Shown piece by piece: positions 45,101-54,869 of a stretch of 64,000 bases of DNA (the stretch's first letter is position 1; each line of letters starts with the position of its first letter). The position numbers were made by a program, and so were the translations under genes. Origin of the DNA: Anodontia alba. Taxonomy: Eukaryota > Mollusca > Bivalvia > Lucinida > Lucinidae. A model generated the notes under the pieces. It saw only the letters and a list, made by a program, of their open reading frames with translations. It was not told the DNA's origin and made no database searches. The DNA is taken from assembly GCA_964016985.1 (NCBI GenBank), contig OZ024834.1:84002911-84066910 (forward strand), given 5' to 3'.

Positions 45101-46986
45101 CAAATATACTGAAAATTTTACCACCAAAAAATGAAAATTTTCAGATAAAAATTCTGACATTTTTCATATTTCTGCTCAAAACATTGATTGTGGGTACTTG
45201 TTAGAACCGCCTCAGCGAGTACCCACAGTCTATGTTTTTGAGCAGAAATAAGAAAAATAATGCATATCCCTGTAAACCCCAATTTTACTATATAAAAGTG
45301 GGGTTTGAGGAGGTCAACATCATATAGGTGTGTTTTCATGATGTTTGACAATTTTTCCCATATTGTCCACTCACATATTCCCATTTTGTCTCCTAGTGAT
45401 ATTTTCGAATCTGTGCAGTCTGCTCAATATCACAGCCATCTATAAACCTATATTGTATATTTTATATGGAAAACAAGCCAATCAGGCAAAACAAGCAGTG
45501 TAGACCAAGATCAGACTTAAGGAAATTGGTCTGGTTCTACCCTGTAAGGCTGTTGGTGTGCCACTGCAGATGTTTCCCTTATTATCCATCATCATCTGTT
45601 TTGTATGGAAAACATAACAATCAGGCAAATCAAATAGCACAGACCCAGATCAGACTTAAAATTATGTCCATCTGTTTCAACATGATGGTCATCATTTTCA
45701 AGAACAGCAGTTGTCAGGCTCAGCTACTGGTGAACGGCAGGGTACTTAGTACATTTTAGGCAGTTTGAATGTCTACATAAAAATGCATATTACACAAAGG
45801 CATGTGAGTGTGTGTCAGAGAGAGAGACGACATTTTTTGCCAGTAATCAAATAATCAACAGATAAGGACGAACCATGAATAATAAAATACAATATGATCA
45901 CATAATAATAAGAAAGAAAACGCTTTATTTTTCTGAAAAACATTGGCCATTATAATGTCCAATTACCGTAAACAACAACATTCTGCCAACCATACCAGAA
46001 TGAGACAAGAACCTTCTCTCTGTTATAGACAGAGAGCTTCTAAATGATTCAATTTCATCAGGAGTGTTTAAAATGGTCTATCAAGTGCTAAATAAAAAAT
46101 GTAATTGTGTGCATGAAACCGGGTCCTCTACGAAGTCAAGCACCATGGTCACCCATCCAGGTACTAAACGAGATGTACGTTGCTTTGTAAAAATGCCAAT
46201 CACTCTACCAGTGTCGCCATAAAAAGCTGGCTTCCACAGCGCGGCTGTAGAAGTCTTCTTCTTCTCTACATACTGCTATACGCCCCTCGCGGACATGTTA
46301 GGCAGGTGATATATATACCTAATCCGTTACATTTCTTCCCAGGTCTTCTCTTGACTTTGTCCCGAAGTTACACACGCCTCACTGGGCAAAAAAAAACGGA
46401 AAAAAAAACAGGGCAGAGCCTATGCAACACACTAAGGACACTGTCTTCCATCCCATGGTTGCCACCAATGTAGCATGAAACCGGGTCTTTTACAAAGTCA
46501 AGCACCGCGGTCACACATACAGGTACTAACCGACATGTACATTGTTTAACTTTGTAAAAAAGCCAATCACTCTACCAGTGTTGCCATAAGAGCCGGCTTC
46601 CAACCCTCTTCCACAGCGAGGCTGTTATACCTAGTCTGTTACAATTGCAAAGGATATTGAAAGCACACAGATAGATAGATCTCCACTTACTGCATTTTCA
46701 ACCTATCCTCCTCCTGCTTCGCTTTTTTTGCCTTGACTTCTTCGTCAGTCTCTGCTTTGCGTTTCTTGTCCATTGCTGCAGGAGAATGCTTAGTCTTTGA
46801 AGGAGATTTTGACTTAGGTTTATCTGGGGTATCGGTTTCCGATTCAGATGTTGAGAGAGATTTTCTCGGCGATCTTTGCGGGTGGTTAGATCTGGAAGGT
46901 GAGGCAGATGGAGAACCAATGTGTGTTTCGTGAGAAGGCCCTGCTACTGGGGATAAAAGATCTGATTTTGGTTCAATTATATCCAT
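38662..46986 (-). CDS. TAF11: TAF11, TFIID subunit 11 (whole gene, 4 coding exons)
   Basis: Gene-level entry: CDS is the join of 46986-46691, 44798-44711, 41317-41221 and 38792-38662 on the minus strand (612 bp, 203 aa; the human protein is about 211 aa). TAF11 is a histone-fold subunit of the general transcription factor TFIID and pairs with TAF13 in the nucleus. The order of parts matches the family: an acidic/Ser-Pro/Lys-rich N-terminus (1-98) with a basic KKRK stretch at 74-77, then the conserved block starting at [20 protein letters not shown], the histone-fold helices containing [15 protein letters not shown] (about 132-146) and [11 protein letters not shown], and the C-terminal [16 protein letters not shown]. 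All introns have GT/AG ends and every junction keeps frame. Introns are loaded with MITEs, one TRIM and a partial-exon array. Identification is by recognised family sequence and is very secure. Confidence 0.95.
38989..39182. mobile_element. mariner-type MITE in TAF11 intron 3
   Basis: 194 bp with near-perfect ends CGAGGGGAGTTCAATAAGTT and inverse, flanked by TA (38987-38988 and 39183-39184). These ends are typical of mariner-like elements. No transposase. Confidence 0.82.
39562..39796. mobile_element. Foldback MITE, second copy (TAF11 intron 3)
   Basis: CATGACCTCTTTATAGC start, TTATAAAGAGCTTGTAG end, centre TGACCATTTATGGTCA. Confidence 0.7.
40318..40985 (+). repeat. Dispersed repeat, third copy, split by HP1
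   Basis: Same family as 1130-1545, interrupted by the HP1 insertion at 40559-40829. Confidence 0.62.
40559..40829 (+). mobile_element. HP1 foldback MITE, copy 3 (TAF11 intron 3)
   Basis: Same family. Inserted in the middle of a CAAACAGTG palindrome, whose halves remain at 40529-40558 and 40830-40862. Confidence 0.82.
41221..41317 (-). CDS. TAF11: TAF11 coding exon 3 (intact copy)
   Basis: A 97-bp exon encoding residues 129-160 plus one base. Acceptor is cttttgtttttcag; donor is GTATAG, a weaker site. It encodes [20 protein letters not shown] followed by [12 protein letters not shown], the first histone-fold helices. This is the only copy in the local array that carries the full exon and a real donor, so it is the functional one. 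Partial copies lie immediately upstream in transcript order (41338-42023). Confidence 0.94.
41338..42023 (-). repeat. Tandem array of partial TAF11 exon-3 copies
   Basis: About seven copies with a period near 102 bp (anchor positions 41363, 41464, 41562, 41664, 41766, 41857, and a decayed one near 41960). Each unit contains the last ~37 bp of intron 2, including polypyrimidine tract and CAG acceptor, followed by about 65 bp of exon 3 ([24 protein letters not shown]), and then returns to intron sequence after GGTATTT. The exon-derived protein segment is kept in several copies ([15 protein letters not shown]), and stretches of the array stay open in one frame because 102 is a multiple of 3. Copies are cleanest next to the real exon and decay outward. 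Whether any copy is spliced in cannot be told from the sequence. Confidence 0.88.
42036..42126. repeat. (AT)n and (ACA)n microsatellites
   Basis: (TA)n from about 42039 to 42092, then (ACA)n to about 42123. Lie next to the TAF11 partial-exon array. Confidence 0.9.
42128..42262 (+). mobile_element. HP2 relic in TAF11 intron 2
   Basis: GGTACTCATTGGAATACCCT...GAGAATTCCAGTGAGTACCC imperfect hairpin. Ends near TCTAGAGCTAAGC. Confidence 0.5.
42338..42510. repeat. Foldback around CGAGCCGAATTCGGCTCG (TAF11 intron 2)
   Basis: Arms GCATGTTAAAATGG and CCATTTTAACATGC; outer GGAGCTT/AAGCTCC. Confidence 0.72.
43464..43655 (+). CDS. Small hypothetical ORF in TAF11 intron 2
   Basis: A 63-aa frame from ATG 43464 to TAA. 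It has a plausible protein composition with an acidic end (DNNEEEEVP) and a basic middle (DSRKKNHM). It lies antisense to TAF11 in intron 2. It could be a relic of a retroelement or processed gene. No domain, splice site or promoter supports it strongly. Confidence 0.2.
   Translation: MDKSAMDSLASIRYLEGELVNEKPTTSLRNFHDRMTLTRAIVDSRKKNHMLAAGDNNEEEEVP
44223..44512. mobile_element. Foldback MITE in TAF11 intron 2
   Basis: GTGCTTGCTTTAAGGGAAGT end and GACAGTTAGTGCAAGCAC end, with AGTCTGGGA/TCCTGGGACT arms. Confidence 0.55.
44583..44645. repeat. CAAACAGTG palindrome (TAF11 intron 2)
   Basis: Arms AGTAGATCCTGATGAG and CTCATCAGGATCTACACTG. Confidence 0.7.
44711..44798 (-). CDS. TAF11: TAF11 coding exon 2
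   Basis: An 88-bp exon behind acceptor ttattaacag and before donor GTAAGA. The first G completes the Gln codon split from exon 1. It encodes [19 protein letters not shown] and then [10 protein letters not shown], the most diagnostic part of the TAF11 family. It ends on a codon boundary (phase 0), matching the CTG start of exon 3. Confidence 0.95.
45080..45343 (+). mobile_element. HP1 foldback MITE, copy 4 (TAF11 intron 1)
   Basis: Same family. The second half of the core hairpin is shortened (AACCGCCTCAGCGAG then GTACCCAC). Confidence 0.78.
46108..46643 (-). mobile_element. TRIM-like short LTR element in TAF11 intron 1
   Basis: Direct repeats 46108-46331 and 46469-46643 (about 224 and 175 bp, the second with a deletion) have TG...CA ends and a 137-bp middle. 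The element is flanked by ATTG on both sides (46104-46107 and 46644-46647). Read on the minus strand, one base past the first repeat comes TGGTGGCAACCATGGGATGG, a tRNA-primer-like site. GGGAAGAAA stands directly before the other repeat as a polypurine tract. There is no coding capacity. It ends 47 bp from the TAF11 exon 1 donor. Confidence 0.72.
46691..46986 (-). CDS. TAF11: TAF11 coding exon 1
   Basis: Encodes residues 1-98 plus two bases of codon 99. Starts at ATG 46986-46984. Ends ...AAAATGCA followed by a consensus GTAAGT donor (46690-46685). The segment is low complexity, rich in Ser, Pro and Lys, and closes with a charged helix ([17 protein letters not shown]) that leads into the conserved core, as in other animal TAF11 proteins. 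No core-promoter motif was identified in the flank at 46990-47110. Confidence 0.92.
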
Positions 46987-46999
46987 TTTTAAAGCTGCG

Positions 47000-48087
47000 T
47001 GGATATTAAAATGAGACTTTTTCCGACAAACTATCCTCTCTGTTGTTGTTGATCAATGGTCGAGTCGATTGCTGAAACGGGAACAATAATAGAGAGACCC
47101 GAACAAAATTGAATCCGGTAGACAATCCGGAACAACAACACGAATCCGGTCCTAATTAAAACCCGTCATTGCACCAGTGCGTCGCACCAGTGCATCGCAC
47201 CAACAAAACAAAAACAAAACAAAAAACAACCACACCACACATCCATACATATGGATCCCATCCCCTCACACACACACGCACGCGCGCACTCACGCGATAT
47301 TTACGGATTTTTATATACAGTAATGCTACGACCAAAGGTAACGCCCTATTTTTGCATAATATAACAATGATCATAAGAGTTTAATAAAAATCAATGGCCC
47401 CTTAAGGGCAGATAATCAGAGGAGAACATTCTCTATATACTACGATGAACATGATTAAAAGAAAACACAAGTCAACCCAGTAGACACACAACGTCGGGAA
47501 AAAAAGAGAAAAAAAAAAATACCATTGATACAGACGTTTGATACAGAGACACTGACGTTACTTCAACACCGAAACTACGCCACCTCGACGTTGAGTGACC
47601 ACTGAAGATAGCAAGCTCAAAATATATCAATAAGCTAATTATGAATACAATATGCTTCAAATATTAAATTTGAAAGCTCGGTGATAATGAAATTATTTGT
47701 CTTAGATAACAGCCAATTAAATTTCAAGTTATCATTAAATAAAGTAGAGTTTTTACAAAGTTTCTGGACCAATTTAAAGAAAGCATTGCGAATATTTACA
47801 TATTTAGCGCACTTTATCAACAAAAAAAAAAAAAAAAAAAAAAAAAATTGAATTTCATCCAATATCTGACAGACAATGATCACAGACTCTTTTTTATATA
47901 GGGTAGGAGGTTTTGAAAACCCATCTCGTTCAATGCTAAGTCTATGTGAACTAATCCGAAAAAGCAGTGCTGTACGCTATTAACATCCGTGCATTAACCC
48001 ACGAATAGCCATATATTAACAAGGACATTCACGAGCTGTTAATGCACGGCTACGCAATATTCAATATGCTCGTACGGGGGGCACCGA
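47000..48087. other. TAF11 5' flank and non-coding sequence
   Basis: Probable TAF11 5' UTR/promoter in the first ~110 bp. Then a (CA)n/(CG)n stretch (47260-47295), a fragment of the ACACACAACGTC foldback family (47480-47600), poly-A (47820-47848) and a GTGCATTAAC palindromic repeat (47960-48060) also found at 54110-54195. Confidence 0.5.
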
Positions 48088-49851
48088 CCCAGATAGCATG
48101 ACAACGTTGGCCAAACGTTGAAATATGGTTGAAATATGGTCGGACAGTTGGCTAACCGTTGGCATCATATGTACAACATTGCGCCAACGTTGGGCCAACG
48201 TCATACAAATTTGACAAATTCCAGAGAAAAATAAGTCTTATGTACTAACATTGGGCCACCGTTGGCCCAACGTATGTATTTAAATACATATTTTCCCCAT
48301 TCTTTTTATTTATGTGATAACGTTGGATCTACGTTGGCCCAACGTTGATATGTGATGCACACTTTTTAAAAGATATACAAGCCGCGGATTCATTTAATAA
48401 TGAAAATATATCATGACTAAATTTTCGAATGGATAAATAAATGAAAATGTTACAATATTTGTAGTTTTTACTTTAATTTTCAAAAGGAAAAAAAATAGAA
48501 CCATCTTGTCTTGTTGGGAATCCTACATTCTGAATACAAAAAATACAGTTTTTATATTGATAAAACATTTTTTGTCTGGCAATGTAAAAAAAATGAAAGT
48601 TGAGGTTTTCCTCTTTTATTAGTTTAATTCCGCATACAAAAATATGATAAGAAATGCTTCATCAATAAATCTAATTATGATACAGTCTTTGACTATTCAC
48701 CACCTGCAGGTTATAACATCAATTATAATGAAACATAATACCCCAGAGAGTTATGTTTGTGTTAGCCATTATCAATGTATAATTAATACCAGGAAGATAA
48801 ACACCAGAATCTGCTTTTTAGTGCCTTTATAGCTGGCTGTTAGACAACATCTTGTTTATGTTGTGCTAAGCTTTATGTGTAAGTTGAACAATGATAATTT
48901 ATAAAAGTGAATGAAAAATATTTTTTTTTTGTAAATTGAAAAAATGATAAAAATGGAAAAAAAATGATACCCCCCCCCCCCCACCCCACCCCCCACAAAA
49001 AAACAACAAAAAACATTCACCTCATTTATTGACAAAGATAATTATATAAATTGACAAATATTAAACGAATAATACTGTAGGAGAATATTACTTTTAATTT
49101 CTTTTTTTATTTTGAGATTGGCTCATCGACAAAAGATATTTAGCTACTCTAAGATATTTCTTCGAAAAAGATGTTGATCGATATATTGCTTGACAACTTG
49201 GATTTAGGATTCTTTTCGTATACAGTATTGTTCAACTTCGATCTTTATACTACAGTGCACTGTAACACAAATTCGGATATAACACGGTTAAAAAGGATGT
49301 ATAGATTATATAGCAAAATGACATTTATAACACAAATTTGGATATAACACGGTTCAAAAATGTAAAGATTATATAGAAAAATGACATGTCATTTTTTCTT
49401 ATAAACAACCTATACATTTTTGGCTGGATACAGCTTATATGTTTAACTAACACAGATTGTGTACCCTTTTATAAAGAGGTTGTTTTGTAATTTACTTTTT
49501 CTCGACTTAAAATTTTATGGCTTTATCGGTCTAAGTTGAAAAAATGCGTTACAGTGTTTGATGCGGACAAAATTTTCATGTTTGATACGGATAAACATTA
49601 TTTTGTGTCCAAGTTGAAAACTGATATGTCAGTATGCGTTGGGCCAACGTATACAATATACGTCGGCATAACGTTGTTTCAATGTTACCGGTCAAATATG
49701 TCCTACGTTGGCCCAACGTTGCGGCAACACGTTGGCCCTACGGAGGCCCAACGAGCAACTTAACGTTGGGCCAACATTATTTTACAATGTTGGCCCAACG
49801 TAGTGACTAACCAAACTACTACGTTGGTCCAACGTTGTCATGTTATCTGGG
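48088..49851. mobile_element. 1.76-kb foldback element with CAACGTTGG motifs
   Basis: Ends CCCAGATAGCATGACAACGT and inverse TTGTCATGTTATCTGGG. Terminal 200-300 bp on each side are full of TTGGCCCAACGTTGG-like palindromes. The middle is AT-rich, non-coding, and holds a nested MITE. Confidence 0.68.
49253..49482. mobile_element. Foldback MITE, third copy, diverged
   Basis: GGATATAACACGGTT arms and TTTATAAAGAGGTTG end. Nested within the 48088-49851 foldback. Confidence 0.55.
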
Positions 49852-50444
49852 GAATTAATCCGCCACGCTGTTATTTGAAAGCGATCAGCTGTCGTCACGA
49901 GATGTTTAATGCCTAACCCCAGAATGAGCATAGTGGGTGGAAATTGCGTTCGCGAGACACTGGTGAAAAAATTAAGGCGAAACAAAATAGTGCAAGAAAT
50001 ACGCGAAATGAAGCAAATGCGGTCTCTGTTTCCAACACCTCCCTCGGGACCTAGCGAATGTTGATGCAGGAAAATAAAAGTAAAAAAAAAAAAAAAGGAT
50101 TGCCTTTGGAAAGGTAACACACAAAAATCGGAGACTCGGTTTGATTGAGCCTCTTCATATGCAACACTATAGTTTGCGAGGGTGCATACGCCCCCAAGCG
50201 CCGGCTTAAGTGGTATTCGATTTTCAAAATAACCAAGATGGACTCAATGAAGCATTGTTGATCCCTATAACACGGGTTTTACTACTTTTAGACATGGTAT
50301 TCACTTAAAATGAAACTCGCAGTAGATCACAGTTCACTACGTACAATCTTGATTTATAAACTTGGTGTTCACTCCATGTCTCCCTGCTAGATGTTCACTT
50401 TGTTTAATATGTCCGTGAATCTAAACAGTCTGTACCTAGTCTAT

Positions 50445-50633
50445 GACCCAGTGTGTGTGTGTTGGGGGGCGGGGGGGGGGGGGGAGAAGGGGGGGGGAGG
50501 TACTCTGAATTTTGTCTGGTACATAGGCTGGGCCCCTGCATAGAATATAAGCCAAATATCCCAAAAAAATGTCCGGTATATCAGCCATACCCAAAAGAAT
50601 ATCTGTAGATATTAGCATACCAAAAATATTTCT

Positions 50634-50673
<40 letters not shown>

Positions 50674-50990
50674 AAGTGTAGTTTTTATTTATTTTTCCTG
50701 TCTGTTGATTGTATTAGTAATATGAGTGCTTTAAACAGTTTCCAACAGTAGCTCTGTTTTTACTTTAATGGCACTGAACCGATGCACAGCAGAAATAGAG
50801 CTGTTAAAACAACTATCAGTTCAACAGAAGGTTTTAACTCCGATTCTTACAATACCCCACACAAATACCGAGAATTTTGATAGACTCCAAAACAAAAATA
50901 CTCAGTTTTTTTTTTAAAGTGACCCCAAAAATACCTGCAAATGATCAATACTAAAAGAAAATAGCCATTCCCCACCCCCCCCCCGCCCCC

Positions 50991-51022
<32 letters not shown>

Positions 51023-51147
51023 GCGCGCACACACAAATGAAAAAAAAATCTAAATTCTAAACCCTCCAAAAATAGTCCTAGCCTATGTATCAGGCAAAAT
51101 TCAGAGTAACCGCACCCTCCCCACTCCACTACCACCCCCGCCCCCCC

Positions 51148-51178
<31 letters not shown>

Positions 51179-51185
51179 ACACCTC
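50445..51185. repeat. Foldback with G-rich/C-rich arms
   Basis: Left arm: (GT)n, a poly-G run, then TACTCTGAATTTTGTCTGGT. Right arm is the inverse ending in poly-C and (AC)n. Two extra poly-C/(AC)n blocks lie near 50975-51035. Poly-T at 50639-50670. Confidence 0.72.
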
Positions 51186-51448
51186 TCCTCTCTGGGATCT
51201 ATGGCCCGTGAATAGTCCGTAACAGCAATCAGCTGGTCCGTAAATTGGTCTGTATTGATTGGCATATCTGTGGCCGTGACATGTCTGAGGTTTGTGGTTC
51301 ATGGATAGTCCGTAATTTAGAGGTTGCTGATGACATCACATACCAAGAATCATCTGTCTTGTTGGAGACACCCAGATATAGTTTCAATAGAATTTTAATG
51401 TACTTTGATCATCAATATTTTTCTTGTCTCTTGACAAATTTGATTTTT

Positions 51449-51470
51449 ATATAGGCGTGTTTTCGTGATG
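51449..51470 (+). mobile_element. HP1 end remnant
   Basis: Only the terminal ATATAGGCGTGTTTTCGTGA remains. Confidence 0.5.
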
Positions 51471-51626
51471 CCTGCAACATCCCAATATCAATTTCTGGTT
51501 ACTGGTAGAAAGAAAGAATTAATGTGAGAAAGCCAAGGAGAAGAAAGCAATATAAATTGTGAAAATAAAGGGAAGAAACACAAATATGAGAGGGTATGTA
51601 TTAATGAAGATTGAAGAAAGAAAGCG

Positions 51627-51846
51627 ACATTCTTTCGTGGAGATTGATCATGAAATATTTTCTACGGTCATTCTCTCCCTGCTGCTGATTCAAGAAGGGC
51701 AGCTATCAGTTTCTGGCGAAAGAATGTGCACAAGTACTGATTAACCGCTTATTAAGCTTGCCCAGGAAACGTGTAGTTAGGTAAACGGACGGGCTCGATA
51801 TGACCTTAATAGTATTGACTTGGCCATTAAACTCCAAACCAACCAA
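51627..51846 (+). mobile_element. SINE body without tRNA head
   Basis: Matches the body and tail of the SINE at 25273-25573 starting at ACATTCTTTCGTGGAG; the tRNA-like head is missing. Likely a 5'-truncated insertion. Confidence 0.75.
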
Positions 51847-52378
51847 CCACCCTCCATAAACGTGCCCAAAACACCATTTAGTACTGAATCTGCCGAATTT
51901 AAATATTGGTGGGCAAAATGTATTTTATATTTATAAAGTTTATTTATTTATAAATTTTATTCATTTAAAATCATCCATGTATATTTTCTATTTATCCACT
52001 AAGTTTCTATAAACTATGCATGTATGCAAACAGAGATGATCAAGCCCAACTTGCACATTTGTACATTGCTGATATGGATATGCGTCGCCATTGACAAATA
52101 AGAGACTTAACAATAGTTCAATATTTATATTAAAACAATTGCTAGCTGAAAGGCGTGAATAATTTATTGAGCATGGCAACCGGTGGTCAGTTTGTAGTGA
52201 TATGTTATTTAGCACAAACTTCTCTGATCAGAATGCACGGATGGCCAGACTGATCTGATCTTCACTGGATACATATATTCGAAGATACATTTTCTCACCA
52301 TATGACATATATGATGTGTCATAAAAATGGTTCTTTTGCCTTATAACCATGTTACAAGTCAATTTTTAATACTTATTT

Positions 52379-52385
<7 letters not shown>

Positions 52386-52442
<57 letters not shown>
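52386..52442. repeat. (CT)n microsatellite
   Basis: About 28 uninterrupted CT units. Confidence 0.95.
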
Positions 52443-52445
<3 letters not shown>

Positions 52446-53081
52446 AACCCTAAGAGATGATCGTTCTTTATTCCTTCCCCCTTTTCAAACAGTGACAGAG
52501 ATTTGATCTAAACAGATAGTTATGCAATGTTAATTATTTATTACTACGGCGACTGGTGTAACTGACCATATATTTCATCTATGCTCGCTGCAACACTGCC
52601 TAATGCTTCAGGAATAAGTCCGAAAATGCCAGGGATGCTTTTTAATCATGCTTACCTAAAACTGATTTTGATTGGTCTCGTCTAGACAAGACAGTAAACA
52701 TGCTCCGACCTGTAGTAGATATAAGTACCTGGTGCAGCATTCTCACGTTTAAGCACGTATAAACATACAGCGTATGTCAAAATAAAGGCATTTTGAGCAA
52801 ATGTCATGAATTTGCATCGACACTGATGCGACGTTATACAAACGTCGAATCCTGAATCCTAATTCTAATCCTAAACCGATCCTGCCACATCTCCCCTTTC
52901 CCATTCGTATTAGGGACACAGAATTGCTGCCGTCACGAGATGTGTACTGCCCTGCCCCAGAACGAGCATAGTCCGTGGAAATAGCGTTCGCGCGACATCG
53001 GTGAAAAGGCGAAACAAAATAGTGCAAGAAATAACGCGAAATGTAGCAAATGTTTTCAGATTTATGCAATAATAGCGATCA

Positions 53082-53222
53082 AACATGGTTTTTCAATGCA
53101 TTAACATTCGCCAGGTGCCTTGGGAGGTGTTGAAAACCGCGGCCTTCGGCCTCGGTTTTCAATACCTGCCACCGGACCTGGCGAATGTTAATGCATAAAA
53201 AACCATGTTTGATCCCTATATT
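53082..53222. repeat. Palindromic repeat, ATCAAACATGGTTTTT arms
   Basis: Arms ATTCGCCAGGT and ACCTGGCGAAT, centre CGCGGCCTTCGGCCTCGG. Related sequence at 49890-50290 and 53779-53945. Confidence 0.7.
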
Positions 53223-54489
53223 AAGCATCAAACTGATTATGAAAATGTAAAAGCACTACAGCCCTTCATATAAATGTGGAGGAGATCTACTGCTCTCTAC
53301 ACAGAGTCCTTGAATATTTTCAAATTAAAGTTTGTAAAACATTTTTAAAATTATAAGAACCATTGATGTCAATAGTTCCTCATGAACATAAATGAGTGTA
53401 AATCAGCTAAAACTTAAAATCTCAATAATTGTGCAAGTATTTAGAACATTTCAATGACCACTGGACTCGCCAACCACACGTTTTTCTTTTCAGCATATAT
53501 ACAACCAAAAGTGAAATTAGCTAGGGGATGCGTCTGTCTTTTACAATATTTTTGGACGACCGGAAAGTTTATCTAGGAATACATCCGATAAAAAAAAAAC
53601 AACAAAAAAACAAACAACTTAAAAATGGCTGCTTTAAAGTTGTTTGTCAACGGTTAAAAATTATCTGTATAGAAAGAGGCATTTCGTCGGAAAATGGCTT
53701 TCGTCGCCCGCGTACATGATGATTATACCCAGCGGACACATGACATTTAAACAATGTCGCATGTATCGACGTTAATACAGGGATCAAACATGGTTTTCAT
53801 GTTTCATGTTTTCATGTGTTCACGTTCGCCAGGTCCCGAGGGAGGTGTTGAAATCAGAGGCCGGAGGCCGAGATTTTCAGTACCTCCCTAGGGACCTCAC
53901 GAATGCTAATGCATTTAAAAAAACAAACAAAAAAACATGTTCGATCGCTATTATTGCATAAAAAGTGAAAACAATTGCTACATTTCGCGTTATCTCTTGA
54001 ACTATTTCATTTCGCCTTTTCACCGATGTTTCGCGATCGCAATTTCTAAGGAATATGCGCTTCTAGCAGCAATTCTGTGGCCCCGGTACAGGCATATTGA
54101 AAGTTGCGTAGCCGTGCATTAACAGCCCGTGAATTGCCTTATTAATACACAGCTTTTGCCGGGTAATGCACGGCTGTTAATAACGTGTGGCACGGCTTTT
54201 AATTTGACGTTATATAAACGTCATGAATTTGCAACAATGTTAATGTGACGTTCTAAAGACATCATGACGACGTATTGACGTTAATGTCATGTACCAACGT
54301 CATGTGCCCGTGGGTACGATGTACCGACAACAAGACACTGCGCGGGTGCATGCGACAGATTGACCATTTGTTTTTCTCAGGGTAAGGTAATATTAGAATT
54401 TATTTTCAACATATTCAATGACCTATTTAAGATATTATTAAGTTTCGTGTCTTGTCAGTTGCTGTTATATAAACCGGAATGTAAATAAA

Positions 54490-54540
54490 ATGGAGGATGA
54501 AAACCGCCTGTATCTGGGATTTGATTTTAGTACTCAAAAG
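54490..54540 (+). CDS. XYLB: Xylulose kinase, coding exon 1
   Basis: ATG at 54490 opens 17 codons encoding MEDENRLYLGFDFSTQK, then a GTTATT donor in phase 0. YLGFDFSTQ is the N-terminal phosphate-binding loop of FGGY carbohydrate kinases (G-x-D-x-S-T), in the form seen in animal XYLB. It joins in frame to the exon at 63442, whose first residues continue the family sequence. XYLB phosphorylates D-xylulose in the cytosol (glucuronate-xylulose pathway). The donor lacks the usual purine at +3, so exact splicing should be confirmed from RNA. Intron 1 is about 8.9 kb and includes an assembly gap. Confidence 0.82.
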
Positions 54541-54567
54541 GTTATTTCTCTCTACTTATTCAAAATA

Positions 54568-54868
54568 CAATCGACTCTCGTTATCTCGAAGTCCATTGGA
54601 CTCTGAAATAATTCGAGATATCCGTACCTCGATATAACCGTTTTGCGAAAATAAGGAAGATATAATTTCACAAATGAATCTTGAAGATAGATACATGCAT
54701 ATTGAAAATATTGTGGAAAAGAGTAGAAATGGAGCATTTTCTCCTCTTTTCCACAATATTTTATTACCTGGTTGATTTCCGTGTTAGACCAGGGACTAGA
54801 TTTTTCACTTCGAGATAAGCGGTGATTCGACATAAGCGAAGTCGAAATAACGAGAATCGGTTGTAATA
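54568..54868. mobile_element. pogo-like MITE at the start of XYLB intron 1
   Basis: ACAATCGACTCTCGTTATCT start and ATAACGAGAATCGGTTGTAA end. Centre is a 35-40-bp palindrome around GGAGCATTTTCTCC. Begins 27 bp after the XYLB exon 1 donor. Confidence 0.7.
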
Positions 54869-54869
54869 A

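Larger units (their letters stand above)
51190..52385. other. No gene seen
   Basis: Contains the HP1 remnant and headless SINE (listed), otherwise AT-rich. Confidence 0.5.

Noticed and set aside
46180..46473. 97-codon plus-strand frame
   Set aside because: It lies inside the TRIM-like element and ends in repeat sequence; no protein features.
47156..47384. Opposing frames over the CA/CG repeat
   Set aside because: Simple-sequence translation (His/Thr and Val/Arg runs).
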